Counted from the stretch's first letter, positions 15,786 to 24,580 are shown. The stretch: 64,000 bases of DNA from Tenacibaculum sp. M341 (GCF_004337695.1 NZ_SJXJ01000010.1:62001-126000); one strand, 5' to 3'. A program made the numbers and translations. Notes: a model not told the origin generated them from the sequence alone.

Positions 15786-16541
15786 TTAAATAGCATCGAT
15801 AATTACAATCCTACTATCTTTTTGTAATTGTATTTTTTTTCTCATTTCTAAAGATTGATAAAGAAATTGAGGTGCCGTATAAATAGTGTTTTTTTCTACT
15901 TTGTAATTTTCATTTTCTTCTTTTATACAATGAGATAACCAATGTAATTCTTTACTAATAGCGTTCTGCATTGTTTGATTACCCTTGTATTGTTCTGTTA
16001 TTTTTTCAATGGTGTTTACTTCCAGTGAAGTTAGTTTAATATCATTATCATCAAGTTTGTTTGTTATAATTTTATGCATTAATAAAATCATATAATCATT
16101 GAATAACAAAAAGTCGGATGATTGCAAATTGTATCCATTTTCGTAACTATTAGTAAAAGGAAAAAAATCTTCAAAGTTTCCGAATTGAAACATATAACTA
16201 TAACAAGCAGTTGATGTATGAATTTTATAAAGAGGTATTATTCCAAGTTTAATTAATGTTTCGTCGGTGTTAGAAACCTCATTGTTGTTTAAGAGGTCTT
16301 GATTTTCATTTAAATAAAGGATAATTTTATCTAAACTATCAGGACTAATAAGGTTTATATTTTCTTTAACTGTAGAAATAGTTTCTTCAAAAGTGGTGTT
16401 GTAGGATTCACCAAACGCTTCTTTTCGTTGTTGTATAAATTCATTAAAAGTTTTAGCAGGTTTTTGAGAAGTTAAGACACTATATAAATAGTTAGAAGAT
16501 TTGTGTTTATCAAACATATAAATTTCAGTACTCCTTCCCAT
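15786..16541 (-). CDS. Hypothetical protein
   Basis: The 251-residue protein is unrecognised. I prefer the ATG at 16541 (MGRSTEIYMFDK); the longer frame needs a TTG start at 16562. It is soluble, mostly helical, and without Cys pairs or a signal peptide. It lies between the 16565-17203 gene (24 bp away) and the Imm51-like gene in the same operon. GRSTEIYMFDK is a recognisable start among Bacteroidota DUF-type proteins, but I cannot name the family. Confidence 0.55.
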   Translation of the reverse strand: MGRSTEIYMFDKHKSSNYLYSVLTSQKPAKTFNEFIQQRKEAFGESYNTTFEETISTVKENINLISPDSLDKIILYLNENQDLLNNNEVSNTDETLIKLGIIPLYKIHTSTACYSYMFQFGNFEDFFPFTNSYENGYNLQSSDFLLFNDYMILLMHKIITNKLDDNDIKLTSLEVNTIEKITEQYKGNQTMQNAISKELHWLSHCIKEENENYKVEKNTIYTAPQFLYQSLEMRKKIQLQKDSRIVIIDAI

Positions 16542-16564
16542 AATTAAATTTTTCCATATCAATT

Positions 16565-17203
16565 TTATCTTAAATAATTGTAAACACCTCCAGCTTTTTC
16601 AATTGAATCAATTAAGTCAAAAAAAATAAAAACTTCTGAAAGACGTTTTCCATTGTAACCTTTTCTTTTTAATAGTTCAATTATTTTACTTTTGAAGATG
16701 TTTTTAGAATTATTTTTTAGTTCATTATTTAAATTATTCTGATTTTCAAAAAAGAAAAAGAATTGATTAAAAAAAGGAATCATTTTCACAATTGAATTGT
16801 TGTTTATTGTCTCTAAAACATCAAAATAAGAAATGTTTTTTAGTGCTTCATGAAAGAAAATTTCATCAAATTCATAATATTCTATTCTAAGATCCTTGTT
16901 TGTAATATTTGCGGTAAGATTAGAGTTGTATTTATTACAAATAGATAAAAACTGTTCTTTTATATCATTTCTATCTAAGAAGTAAACAGGAAGTGTTGTT
17001 TCTTGAATTGAATTATCAATTAGTAATCTTAAAGAAGGAGCTAGTGATTTAAAAACAGGTTCAAAATATACGTCTGCATTTAAAAGAGTGGCAGCATATT
17101 CTTTTTTAAGGAATTTATAAAGTTCTTTAAATTCTATTTGTAATTCAGCTGTACCATCTTTAATTTTCTTAGCTTTTAGATATGTAGCATCTGTACTTAG
17201 CAT
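16565..17203 (-). CDS. Hypothetical protein
   Basis: The 212-residue soluble, Asn- and Phe-rich protein is unrecognised. It follows the RidA-family gene by 24 bp and precedes the 15786-16541 gene closely, so it is part of the same transcription unit. No motif stands out beyond an FFNQFFFFFENQNN stretch. Confidence 0.55.
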   Translation of the reverse strand: MLSTDATYLKAKKIKDGTAELQIEFKELYKFLKKEYAATLLNADVYFEPVFKSLAPSLRLLIDNSIQETTLPVYFLDRNDIKEQFLSICNKYNSNLTANITNKDLRIEYYEFDEIFFHEALKNISYFDVLETINNNSIVKMIPFFNQFFFFFENQNNLNNELKNNSKNIFKSKIIELLKRKGYNGKRLSEVFIFFDLIDSIEKAGGVYNYLR

Positions 17204-17227
17204 GATTCTTTTATAACTTCGTAAAAA

Positions 17228-17689
17228 CTATTTCGTTTTAATGGTAAATGAAGTAGTAATACCAACACTAAAATTTCTAGGTAGTTTTTCTACACCAAAA
17301 ATAGCGCGAGAATGTTGTCCTTTTTCTCCAAGTACTCTCACAAACAAATCGGAAGCACCATTAACTACGTTAGGAGATTCATCCCAGTTATTTCCCGATT
17401 GAAAATAAGCATCTATGTGATTAAGTCCGATCGTATGATCAAATCCAACTTTTTGATCAATTTGAGCCAATACATTTAAAGCACATAATTCCATGGCTTT
17501 ATATCCTTGTTCTGTAGAAATTTCATCGCCTAAGCGACCTTGATATAAAAAGTTTTCATTTAGTATGGGGAATTGAATAGCAACATAAGCGATATTTTCT
17601 CTAATATTTACAGAAACATAATTTCCTCCAGGAGTAGAAATATTTGGTAAATCTAAACCTAGTTTGGCTAAATTTTCTTTCGGATTCAT
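17228..17689 (-). CDS. RidA/YjgF-family protein
   Basis: The 153-residue protein matches the RidA (YjgF/YER057c/UK114) fold: an N-terminal strand NISTPGGNYVSVNIRENIAY, LYQGRLGDEISTEQGYKAMELCALNVLAQI, then the loop HSRAIFGVEKLPRNFSVGI. Classical RidA deaminates reactive enamines and imines. The catalytic Arg of RidA lies in a motif ending R-xxxxx-LP-xxxxVE. Here the equivalent is HSRAIFGVEKLPRN, so substrate class is uncertain. It is longer than typical RidA (about 128). Within this operon it may be involved in a metabolic role unrelated to immunity. Confidence 0.8.
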   Translation of the reverse strand: MNPKENLAKLGLDLPNISTPGGNYVSVNIRENIAYVAIQFPILNENFLYQGRLGDEISTEQGYKAMELCALNVLAQIDQKVGFDHTIGLNHIDAYFQSGNNWDESPNVVNGASDLFVRVLGEKGQHSRAIFGVEKLPRNFSVGITTSFTIKTK

Positions 17690-17798
17690 AATAATTTTTA
17701 GTTAGTAAGTTTGTTTATAAAGATACTTAAAAAGTATATAAAAATGATGTAGAAAAAGTTAATTTTCTTGGTCTTTCATATACTGACGAGTCCAAACT

Positions 17799-18254
17799 CT
17801 AGTTCAGTTTTTCTGTATTTTTAATAGTATATTTTTGAATTCTAATTAATGTTTTTACACCATGAATCATAATCATAGAAGCTTTTCCTGTTTCAATAAA
17901 ATATTTAAAAGTATTTCCTTCAGGTAGTTCAACCATTCCAAAGGTTATCAATTCATTTTCATATCCTTTAAAGTTGCCAAAACTTTTGTTTTTTGCGTTT
18001 GTTAAATTAGCTATTTGTTCAATTCCTTTTTCACAAGTAAGTAATCTTTGAGTAGTTACAATACTATAATTATCACTGCTAATTATTGTTGAGCAAATGA
18101 TTAATTCGTCTTTTAAAAAATTGATTAAACCTTTGTAATAGAAGTCTGAATTTGATTCGTAGAACTGAGTCCATTTAAAATCGTAAGGTTTCATGGTGCT
18201 TCTTTTAATAGCAGCAATGGTAACATTATGAATTGATTTATCAGATTTCTTCAT
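17799..18254 (-). CDS. Hypothetical protein
   Basis: The 151-residue soluble protein is unrecognised. Its start overlaps the stop of the upstream gene by 14 bp, so it is translationally coupled to it. A 109-bp gap separates it from the RidA gene and could hold an internal promoter. Confidence 0.55.
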   Translation of the reverse strand: MKKSDKSIHNVTIAAIKRSTMKPYDFKWTQFYESNSDFYYKGLINFLKDELIICSTIISSDNYSIVTTQRLLTCEKGIEQIANLTNAKNKSFGNFKGYENELITFGMVELPEGNTFKYFIETGKASMIMIHGVKTLIRIQKYTIKNTEKLN

Positions 18255-18762
18255 TTTTAAAAATTATTTTATGAGCTGTTTCTCGTTTGAATTTCATTTG
18301 CGCTTTTTCAAATACAAGGCAAAACTTTTCAATATCTTCTGAGTTGGGAGATTCAATAGTTTCATGAATAAAGTCATCAGAAGAAATAGTAATACTATAC
18401 ATATCAATATTCAATGAAGTCATGATGATTTCAAATTCATCATCGTTGATGTGTTTTCGTTGTTTTATGTTTTCAATAACCTCATTTAAATCTGGTTTTA
18501 CATCCTCAAATAGAATATTGTCTTGTATCAGTTTACGATCAAAATATTCTTCATGGAATTCGAAGGCTCCGAGTAATTTTTTCTCATTCGTCTTTTTGTT
18601 GAAGTAAAAAGGACCTACACCTATAAGAGCGTAATTATCATTACCATTTGTATCATGAAATTTTTTGCTAACATAAAAAGCAAATAATTCATTTTCATCT
18701 TCTATTATTTGATTAACAACATAATCAGCGCCTAAATGTTGTTGTATTTCTTCTTTTGTCAC
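18241..18762 (-). CDS. Hypothetical protein, weakly Imm35/YrhB-like
   Basis: The 173-residue soluble acidic protein has ELFAFYVSKKFHDTNGND, then LIGVGPFYFNKKTNEKKLLG. A strand-GVGP-strand-KxT pattern like this occurs in the YrhB/Imm35 type of immunity domain, where a GNGP motif precedes a marker of the form DKxTG. The resemblance is weak. It follows the Crp/Fnr regulator by 5 bp and belongs to its operon. Confidence 0.5.
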   Translation of the reverse strand: MTKEEIQQHLGADYVVNQIIEDENELFAFYVSKKFHDTNGNDNYALIGVGPFYFNKKTNEKKLLGAFEFHEEYFDRKLIQDNILFEDVKPDLNEVIENIKQRKHINDDEFEIIMTSLNIDMYSITISSDDFIHETIESPNSEDIEKFCLVFEKAQMKFKRETAHKIIFKNEEI

Positions 18763-18767
18763 AGTTT

Positions 18768-19364
18768 TTAATAGTATATTTTTTTATTGATAATTTTAAT
18801 TTTTTGCTGTTTTTCCATTTTTTTGATGGTTCTAATAGTAGCTTCAATACTTAAACCTAACATGCCAGCAATATTTTTTCGAGTAAATTCTATTTTTAAA
18901 CCCTCAGGAGAATTATCACTATGAACATCGTTTTTAAGATACTCAAAAAATGTTAAAATAGCTTCTTCTGCTGAATTTGATGAAATACCATTGGCCATTG
19001 TAGCCTTAAAATAAATTCTATTCGCCATTAACTTAGTAAACTGAAAATGGACATGACTATTGTTAAGCAATAGTTCTTCAAATTTATCTTTAGGTAACCG
19101 ATATACTTTTAGTGAATTGATAGCAACCGCATTTGCAGGATATTTAGTGTCGATTAATAATGGAGGCTCTCCAAAACTTTTGTTTTTACCAAAAATACCC
19201 TGAACAAATTCATTTCCTTTATCATTAAAACTATTCATTTTTACACCACCTTCAATTATTTGAAAATAGTATTTAGGATAGTTTCCTTTTTTAAAAATAA
19301 TATCTCCTTTTTCGTAATGTAATATTTCTACATCATATTTTTCTAAAACGCTTTTTTCTATCAT
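18768..19364 (-). CDS. Crp/Fnr-family transcription regulator
   Basis: The 198-residue protein has an N-terminal cyclic-nucleotide-binding-like beta-barrel (about 15-120: GDIIFKKGNYPKYYFQIIEG, SFGEPPLLIDTKYPANAVA) and a C-terminal winged helix (FTRKNIAGMLGLSIEATIRT). It contains no Cys, so it cannot carry an Fnr iron-sulfur cluster. A haem- or ligand-free NO-sensing mode is possible. It is divergent from the flavohemoglobin and starts the minus-strand operon toward 14005. Regulation of both is the natural inference. Confidence 0.9.
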   Translation of the reverse strand: MIEKSVLEKYDVEILHYEKGDIIFKKGNYPKYYFQIIEGGVKMNSFNDKGNEFVQGIFGKNKSFGEPPLLIDTKYPANAVAINSLKVYRLPKDKFEELLLNNSHVHFQFTKLMANRIYFKATMANGISSNSAEEAILTFFEYLKNDVHSDNSPEGLKIEFTRKNIAGMLGLSIEATIRTIKKMEKQQKIKIINKKIYY

Positions 19365-19534
19365 ATGATTTGAATCATAAAGTTTAAGGATGCCATGAAA
19401 CTACTTTTACACCATAAGAGAAACATAGTAACATTTATAAACTAATACATTGATTGTAAAAATACATTTATTAGTGTTTTTGATTGTTAATAGTTTCAAA
19501 TTTTTCTAAACCCAAAAAGAAATAATAGTTTATT
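19365..19534. promoter_or_regulatory. Divergent promoter region of Crp/Fnr regulator and flavohemoglobin
   Basis: TTGATTGT occurs twice (19450-19457 and 19480-19487, 30 bp apart, same orientation), each containing the TTGAT half-site typical of Crp/Fnr targets. A dyad ATGATT-TG-AATCAT (19365-19378) sits immediately upstream of the regulator's start codon. These are candidate operators for autoregulation and control of the flavohemoglobin gene. Confidence 0.45.
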
Positions 19535-20731
19535 ATGGCAAGTAAAAAAACAATAGAAATAGTAAAAGCGACCGCACCTGTTTTAAAATTACATGGAGAG
19601 GCAATTACCAAAGTTTTTTATCAGTTATTGTTTGAAAAGCATCCAGAATTAAAAGATGTTTTTAATATGGTAAATCAGCAAAAAGGTACACAACAAAAAG
19701 CTTTAGCCAATGCTGTATTTAAATATGCAGTTTACATAGAAAAGTTAGAGATGATGAAGGGAGAATTAGAAAACATAGCCCAGAAACATGTAAGTTTATC
19801 TATACCCAAAGAAGCGTATCCTATAGTTGGTGAAAATTTATTGTTGGCAATTAAAAAAGTTCTAGGAGATGCTGCGACCCCTGAAATAATGGAAGCATGG
19901 GAAGAAGCTTACAATGATTTAGCGGTTTTATTAACTGACAGAGAAGAAGAGTTATATGAAACCAAAGAAAAGAGTAGTGGAGGTTTTAGAGGAATGGAAG
20001 ATTTTGTGGTAGCTAAAAAAGTAAAGGAAAATAGTAATATAACGTCTTTTTATTTGAAGAGAAAAGATGGTACACCCGTGCCACATTTTATTCCTGGGCA
20101 ATATGTTGCTGTTATGGTTGATATTCCTGAATCTGAACATAAACACACTAGAAATTATAGTTTATCTGATACAAACACGAAAGATTATTTAAGATTAAGT
20201 ATTAAAAAGGAAATAGGAAATCCGAACGGAATTGTTTCTAATTATATGCACGCTAAAATGAATGTAAATTCCATTTTAAAAGTAGGAATGCCTTCAGGAA
20301 ACTTTGTATTGAAAAATACAGAAAAACCAATTGTTTTAATTAGTGGAGGTATTGGTATTACACCTTTGCTTAGTATGTTAAAAGGATTACCAAAGAAACC
20401 TACGAACATCACTTTTATTCAATGTGTTTTAAATAGTGAACATCAAGTTTTTGATATTGAGTTAAATAATCAATTTAATGATGCATCGCAATTTGTAAAA
20501 GTGTTTAGTGCTCCTTTGGTTACGGATGTAATTGGTGAAAATTATGATTACAAAGGTTTTTTTAATTCACAAATACTAAAAGATTTACAGATTTCTAACA
20601 ATAGTGATTTTTATTTCTGTGGACCAACTCCGTTTATGTCGTGTGTTTTAAAAGAGTTAGAAGAATTCAATGTTAAAAATGAAAATATCAATTATGAGTT
20701 TTTTGGACCAGCTGAAGAATTAATGAATTGA
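19535..20731 (+). CDS. hmp: Flavohemoglobin (nitric oxide dioxygenase)
   Basis: The 398-residue protein has the three-part Hmp layout. A globin domain (1-140) carries the proximal His in AVFKYAVYIE and QKHVSLSIPKEAYPIVGENL. An FAD-binding ferredoxin-reductase domain follows (152-260: HTRNYSLSDT binds FAD). Then comes an NAD-binding domain (260-398: LISGGIGITPLLSML, FYFCGPTPFMSC). It oxidises NO to nitrate with O2 and NADPH in the cytoplasm. Its divergent Crp/Fnr regulator suggests induction by nitrosative stress. A strong hairpin terminator follows. Length is close to the usual 395-400. Confidence 0.95.
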   Translation: MASKKTIEIVKATAPVLKLHGEAITKVFYQLLFEKHPELKDVFNMVNQQKGTQQKALANAVFKYAVYIEKLEMMKGELENIAQKHVSLSIPKEAYPIVGENLLLAIKKVLGDAATPEIMEAWEEAYNDLAVLLTDREEELYETKEKSSGGFRGMEDFVVAKKVKENSNITSFYLKRKDGTPVPHFIPGQYVAVMVDIPESEHKHTRNYSLSDTNTKDYLRLSIKKEIGNPNGIVSNYMHAKMNVNSILKVGMPSGNFVLKNTEKPIVLISGGIGITPLLSMLKGLPKKPTNITFIQCVLNSEHQVFDIELNNQFNDASQFVKVFSAPLVTDVIGENYDYKGFFNSQILKDLQISNNSDFYFCGPTPFMSCVLKELEEFNVKNENINYEFFGPAEELMN

Positions 20732-20763
20732 GTTTACAAAAAGATGTATTAAAGTAAGGTAAC

Positions 20764-20803
20764 ACCAAAACAACGATTTGATTTTTTAAATCGTTGTTTT
20801 GGT
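20764..20803. terminator. Strong bidirectional terminator
   Basis: The perfect 16-bp inverted repeat ACCAAAACAACGATTT / AAATCGTTGTTTTGGT lies between the flavohemoglobin stop and the convergent pseudogene. It ends transcription for both. Confidence 0.8.
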
Positions 20804-20813
20804 ATATGAAATT

Positions 20814-21285
20814 TTAGTATTTGGGAACAACATATTTTTGATAATAGTCTTTATGTTTTTTTACAATTTTTCTGATTTGAAAGATGTTTTTAGTCAATCC
20901 AAAAGCAGGAATTTGTATTGATTTATCATCTTTAGTTTTAAATTCAAAAAAATATTCCATACCATATGGAGAACGAGATTCTGCACTTACAGTTTCACTT
21001 TTAATATGTTTCCATTCAATAAAACCTGATTGACGTGTGCTGATACCATCAATAGATATTACTATTATTTTTTTTAAGGTTTTCTAATTTTTTTAATTGC
21101 TTGGTAAAAATGATATATAAATACTAAAGTAATAATTGTTAAGTATATGTATATAAGCGAACTCTCTTCTTTATTAGATAAAAAACACATAAGTATGTAT
21201 ATAAGAGTAAATAAAATATCATTCTAAGGATTTTCCAGATCTTAGATTCATAAATTATAATACTATGATCAATCTTTTCTTGCAT
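20814..21285 (-). pseudogene. Broken gene for a two-TM membrane protein with a PH-like tail
   Basis: The frame from ATG 21285 reads MQEKIDHSIIIYESKIWKIL and continues hydrophobic. A second frame gives LIYIYLTIITLVFIYHFYQA IKKIRKP. A third ends with ISIDGISTRQSGFIEWKHIK, EYFFEFKTKDDKSIQIPAFG and the stop at 20814-20816. Read together they form one 150-residue protein: two membrane helices then a strand-rich domain of the bacterial PH-like type. At least two frameshifts separate the parts, so the gene is dead or the assembly has errors. Confidence 0.5.
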
Positions 21286-21303
21286 TTGATAAAATATTCA
21301 ATT

Positions 21304-21909
21304 TTAATAATGAAAAGATCTCCTATGTAAAATATAGTTGAAATAATGTTCAAAATATTCATTAGTAACAGGAGCATCAAAACTTAAAATAGGATCGTTT
21401 TTTCTATAAGTATATAGTTTTATGTCTTGACGATATTGTTCATTATGACCTTGCTGAATAATTAATCTTGTATTTTTTAGAATAGTTAAATAATAACTTA
21501 AGTTTCTTGAATAGTAATTCTGTATCAAGAAGTTTAGATTAAACCAATCTATATTTCTATTGGAAATAAAGCTAATATTAAAATCATATATACTTTCTAC
21601 ATTTAATTCCAGAATATCATAATATACTTTTCTTTGATCGTGAGAAATTAGATCAATTTTTTTGATGATGTTTGGTTTTAATTCTTTTGAAATTCCAGAC
21701 CTTTTCCAATCATTAAATGGCATTAGCTTATTGTAATCTTCATAAGCATAATTACCACAAATTACTTTATCGTTTTTATTTAAATTTATTTTTGGAAGTG
21801 TATCACCTTCATCATGAATAACTAAAATCGTTTCAAACTGATCAAATATTTGTTCAGGTATTCTCAGCTTTTTCAAATAGAAGTTTTCAGTATCTCTTAT
21901 TATTTCCAT
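21304..21909 (-). CDS. Hypothetical protein
   Basis: The 201-residue soluble protein is rich in Tyr, Asn and Phe (EHYFNYILHRRSFHY at the end). I do not recognise it. It sits after the broken membrane protein gene on the same strand. It may belong to the same set of small accessory proteins as the immunity-like operon. Confidence 0.55.
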   Translation of the reverse strand: MEIIRDTENFYLKKLRIPEQIFDQFETILVIHDEGDTLPKINLNKNDKVICGNYAYEDYNKLMPFNDWKRSGISKELKPNIIKKIDLISHDQRKVYYDILELNVESIYDFNISFISNRNIDWFNLNFLIQNYYSRNLSYYLTILKNTRLIIQQGHNEQYRQDIKLYTYRKNDPILSFDAPVTNEYFEHYFNYILHRRSFHY

Positions 21910-21990
21910 TAGCTTTTAAGTATTTTTATACAAAACTACTCATAATTTTGTTAGAAATAATGTGTCGTTTCTATTTAAAAACGCACTCAA

Positions 21991-23073
21991 TTATAAATTT
22001 GATTTTTTTCTAATATCCACAGGAATAGCATCTTTATGCACTAATACAGAAATAGTTTTTAATAAAAGAGCTTTTTTAGACATGTACATGTAACCTCCTT
22101 GTTTGTTATTTCCTTCTGAATTTTTTAAAACATAATATTTGTTTCCTTTTGAGTCTTTCGCAGTACCAATAATATGCATATTATGATCGTCAGTAGTAGT
22201 TTCATTTTCAAAGGTAATTTGTCTTAATTTTTGAGTAATTTCTTGTTTTTCTTCATCAGTAGTAAGAGTTGCTATTCCTGCTTCAAAATTAAAATTAGGT
22301 TCAGAAGCATCACCATCCCAAGCCAAACTAAAATTAGAAGCTAAAGCAGCATCAATTATTTTTTCAAAATCTTGAATCGGAACGTTTAAATATTTGTTAG
22401 AATTCCAGTTGGCAGGAATATCTAGCACAATTTTTTTGTAGAAATTATGATGAGAGTAACTAGTAATCTCTACATAATCATTTGGATTGATACCTACAAA
22501 TTCTCTAGCAAATGAAGTAGGAGAGTAGAGTTTACCTTTGTAAGAGAAAGCATTTGGTGCAGCTCCTATATATGCATCTAAAACAGCTTTTACAGATTTT
22601 TTCCAACTGTAAGGTTTTATATAGCCATATCCAGAAGTTCCAACAGAGGTAACCATTGCTTTTAATAAATTATCCATTTCAACATGATCGTGTTGCCAAG
22701 CTTTTTCTATAATTCCGTTGTAAACTTCTTCTGGCACCGCTCCAAATTGTTTGTACCCATTTAAAACACTAAAAGTTAAGTCGCCAGCATCAAACCAACT
22801 TTTCCCTTTTTTCTCAATAAATTTCTCTGCTTTTCCCATGTAAGCAGGTGTTACATAAAATATAGGCGATAAAGAAACTGTTTCTTTTCCTAATCGAATA
22901 GCTTCAGTTTCAATAAAAGAAGTGGTAGCAAAACTCCAACAAGTACCAGATGATTGTTGGTCTTTTAAAGGAGATGTTTTTACTAATTGAATAATTTTAA
23001 ACTCTTTTTTCTCTTGAGAAAATGACTGAAAGCTTAATAATAGAAAAATGATAATGAAGTAAAATAGTCTCAT
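21991..23073 (-). CDS. Exported C1-family cysteine peptidase (bleomycin-hydrolase-like)
   Basis: The 360-residue protein has a signal peptide (MRLFYFIIIFLLLSFQSFSQ). Papain-type residues are visible: Gln and Cys in PLKDQQSSGTCWSFATTSFI, then His in TTDDHNMHIIGTAKDSKGNK and Asn in YYVLKNSEGNNKQGGYMYMS. The order and the HNMHI motif match the C1B bleomycin hydrolase/aminopeptidase C family, which is normally cytosolic. The export signal is a Bacteroidota variant. It likely trims peptides in the periplasm. The family length is usually about 440, so this is the shorter form. Confidence 0.85.
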   Translation of the reverse strand: MRLFYFIIIFLLLSFQSFSQEKKEFKIIQLVKTSPLKDQQSSGTCWSFATTSFIETEAIRLGKETVSLSPIFYVTPAYMGKAEKFIEKKGKSWFDAGDLTFSVLNGYKQFGAVPEEVYNGIIEKAWQHDHVEMDNLLKAMVTSVGTSGYGYIKPYSWKKSVKAVLDAYIGAAPNAFSYKGKLYSPTSFAREFVGINPNDYVEITSYSHHNFYKKIVLDIPANWNSNKYLNVPIQDFEKIIDAALASNFSLAWDGDASEPNFNFEAGIATLTTDEEKQEITQKLRQITFENETTTDDHNMHIIGTAKDSKGNKYYVLKNSEGNNKQGGYMYMSKKALLLKTISVLVHKDAIPVDIRKKSNL

Positions 23074-23194
23074 GTTTTTGTTTTAGAGACTCGTAAATTA
23101 TTTACTTGTTACAGTATTATTCTGCTTAGTATTCATCTCATACATTTTCCTTTCACAAAACTTGATTAATCACCCTCAGCTAATTCAGCTTTTA

Positions 23195-23650
23195 TTAATG
23201 ATTAGAATTCAATTCATTTAAAAAAGATCTAGGACCATTACTTTCAAAGTTCCATTCAGAGATGGGATCGGGAGATTTTTTATACCAATTATTTAGCTGA
23301 TCATTATCAACAGACCATTGATAATTATAAGTTCCCATCATTTCAAATTCGGCATGAATAATTACATCGAACCAAAATAATTTTTTTAAAATACTTTCAA
23401 ATTTTTCAATCCATAAATGCCATTCATATTCAAGAGATTTATAACTAGCTCCAAAAGTTATGACTTGATTTCTAAAAGTACCTTGATCATCAGGAATTGA
23501 AAACATACTTTTGTTTATGTACGGAAAATCAGTGTCGTTTTCAGGTAAACTATTGATTACAGATAAATTTAATTGATGCAATTTATAGAAATCTTCAGTT
23601 TTCCAAGTAGCTCCGTTAATACGTCCGTATATGATAGCATGATGTGCCAT
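23195..23650 (-). CDS. Hypothetical protein
   Basis: The 151-residue soluble protein starts MAHHAIIYGRINGATW and includes HAEFEMMGTYNYQWSVDNDQ. I recall similar small proteins beside polymorphic toxin loci, but I cannot name a family. It follows the exported protein at 23671 by 20 bp, in a probable two-gene operon with it. Confidence 0.55.
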   Translation of the reverse strand: MAHHAIIYGRINGATWKTEDFYKLHQLNLSVINSLPENDTDFPYINKSMFSIPDDQGTFRNQVITFGASYKSLEYEWHLWIEKFESILKKLFWFDVIIHAEFEMMGTYNYQWSVDNDQLNNWYKKSPDPISEWNFESNGPRSFLNELNSNH

Positions 23651-23670
23651 TTTTTATGATTGTTATACTT

Positions 23671-24126
23671 TTATTCTTGAAGTTTTTCAATTAATTCAGA
23701 AATCATGTTTTTTATATTCTCAGCAACACTTTTGTCTTTAACATTTAAAAAAAGAAAACACTTAGAGTAATTACCTCTCAAAGTTTTGCTATAGATAGCT
23801 TTTCCTTTGGTTTTAAACTCTATTTTAGATGTAAAAGTTTTATTAGGACGTTTAGAGGATTTCAATTTAATTTTTTTTAGTTGAATTTTATCAATCGTTA
23901 AAACTCTCTTATCAGTATTTTTAAGTTTGTATTCTTTCCCAATATTTTCAAAAATCAGCTGATCATTTTTTATACTCAATTGCGTATAGAGTTTATCATT
24001 TAAACCATTTTCTTTCATCAATGTGTTTATTACTGAAATGTCTTTGTCCAAAGAATTAGATTGAGCGAAAGAAATAGAAAAACCAATGAAAAAGAAGGTA
24101 AATGTGATAATTTGTTTGATGTTCAT
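23671..24126 (-). CDS. Hypothetical exported protein
   Basis: The 151-residue protein has a Sec signal peptide (MNIKQIITFTFFFIGFSISFAQ). The mature part is Lys-rich with a KLKSSKRPNKTFTSKIEFKT core and a Leu/Glu-rich C-terminal helix (MISELIEKLQE). It is unrecognised and probably periplasmic. Confidence 0.6.
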   Translation of the reverse strand: MNIKQIITFTFFFIGFSISFAQSNSLDKDISVINTLMKENGLNDKLYTQLSIKNDQLIFENIGKEYKLKNTDKRVLTIDKIQLKKIKLKSSKRPNKTFTSKIEFKTKGKAIYSKTLRGNYSKCFLFLNVKDKSVAENIKNMISELIEKLQE

Positions 24127-24231
24127 AAAGTAAGATTTAGGGTTTTAGCATGCAATTTTATGTTTATTTCATTGTAAATTTAATTAAAAATATCAGACTT
24201 TAAATTAGTAGAATACTAACTAAATCAAAAA

Positions 24232-24306
24232 ATGAAAATCATCAATATAATCATGAAATTGTTCATTTTTATCTGTAGGTTCAGTTTTTTTATTAAAAAT
24301 AATTAG
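24232..24306 (+). CDS. Candidate small ORF upstream of the ilv leaders
   Basis: A 24-codon frame (MKIINIIMKLFIFICRFSFF then IKNN, TAG) is rich in Ile and Phe codons. It lies just upstream of the two convincing ilv leader peptides. No terminator hairpin follows it, so it may be a relic or chance. Confidence 0.3.
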   Translation: MKIINIIMKLFIFICRFSFFIKNN

Positions 24307-24344
24307 GATAACTCAAAAATAATTAACAATATTTGCAACAGTAC

Positions 24345-24407
24345 ATGAGAACACAAATTTTAAATATCATTTCAATTATTGTCATTGTGATTATTTCACA
24401 AGGATAA
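24345..24407 (+). CDS. ilv leader peptide 1
   Basis: The 20-residue peptide MRTQILNIISIIVIVIISQG has 8 Ile and 2 Val. Eight of its residues from position 8 to 17 are Ile or Val. A terminator hairpin follows at 24441-24471. AGGAAG just after its stop can pair with CTTCCT of the terminator's left arm, giving an antiterminator. This is the design of translation-coupled attenuation: ribosome stalling when Ile/Val are short favours read-through into the ilv genes. The position upstream of the ilv operon supports it. Confidence 0.8.
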   Translation: MRTQILNIISIIVIVIISQG

Positions 24408-24440
24408 GGAAGTGGTTTTATAAATTCAAAAATATATAAG

Positions 24441-24471
24441 AAGGCTTCCTAAATTTTAGGAAGCCTTTTTT
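24441..24471 (+). terminator. Attenuator terminator 1
   Basis: Perfect dyad AAGGCTTCCTAAA / TTTAGGAAGCCTT (24441-24467) runs into a T tract. It lies 33 bp after leader peptide 1. Confidence 0.85.
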
Positions 24472-24490
24472 AGTAGCAAAAATTTAAAAG

Positions 24491-24556
24491 ATGAATAACA
24501 TCATAAACATTATTATCGTAATTATTATTGTCATTATTAGCTCACCACCGAGTTGA
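24491..24556 (+). CDS. ilv leader peptide 2
   Basis: The 21-residue peptide MNNIINIIIVIIIVIISSPP plus S has 10 Ile and 2 Val, most in one run. Its stop codon lies inside GTTGATACA (24552-24560), which is complementary to TGTATCAAC in the left arm of the second terminator. A stalled ribosome would favour that antiterminator. The second attenuator is in series with the first, and both precede ilvE. Confidence 0.8.
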   Translation: MNNIINIIIVIIIVIISSPPS

Positions 24557-24580
24557 TACACATGGTAATTACCTTAAATA

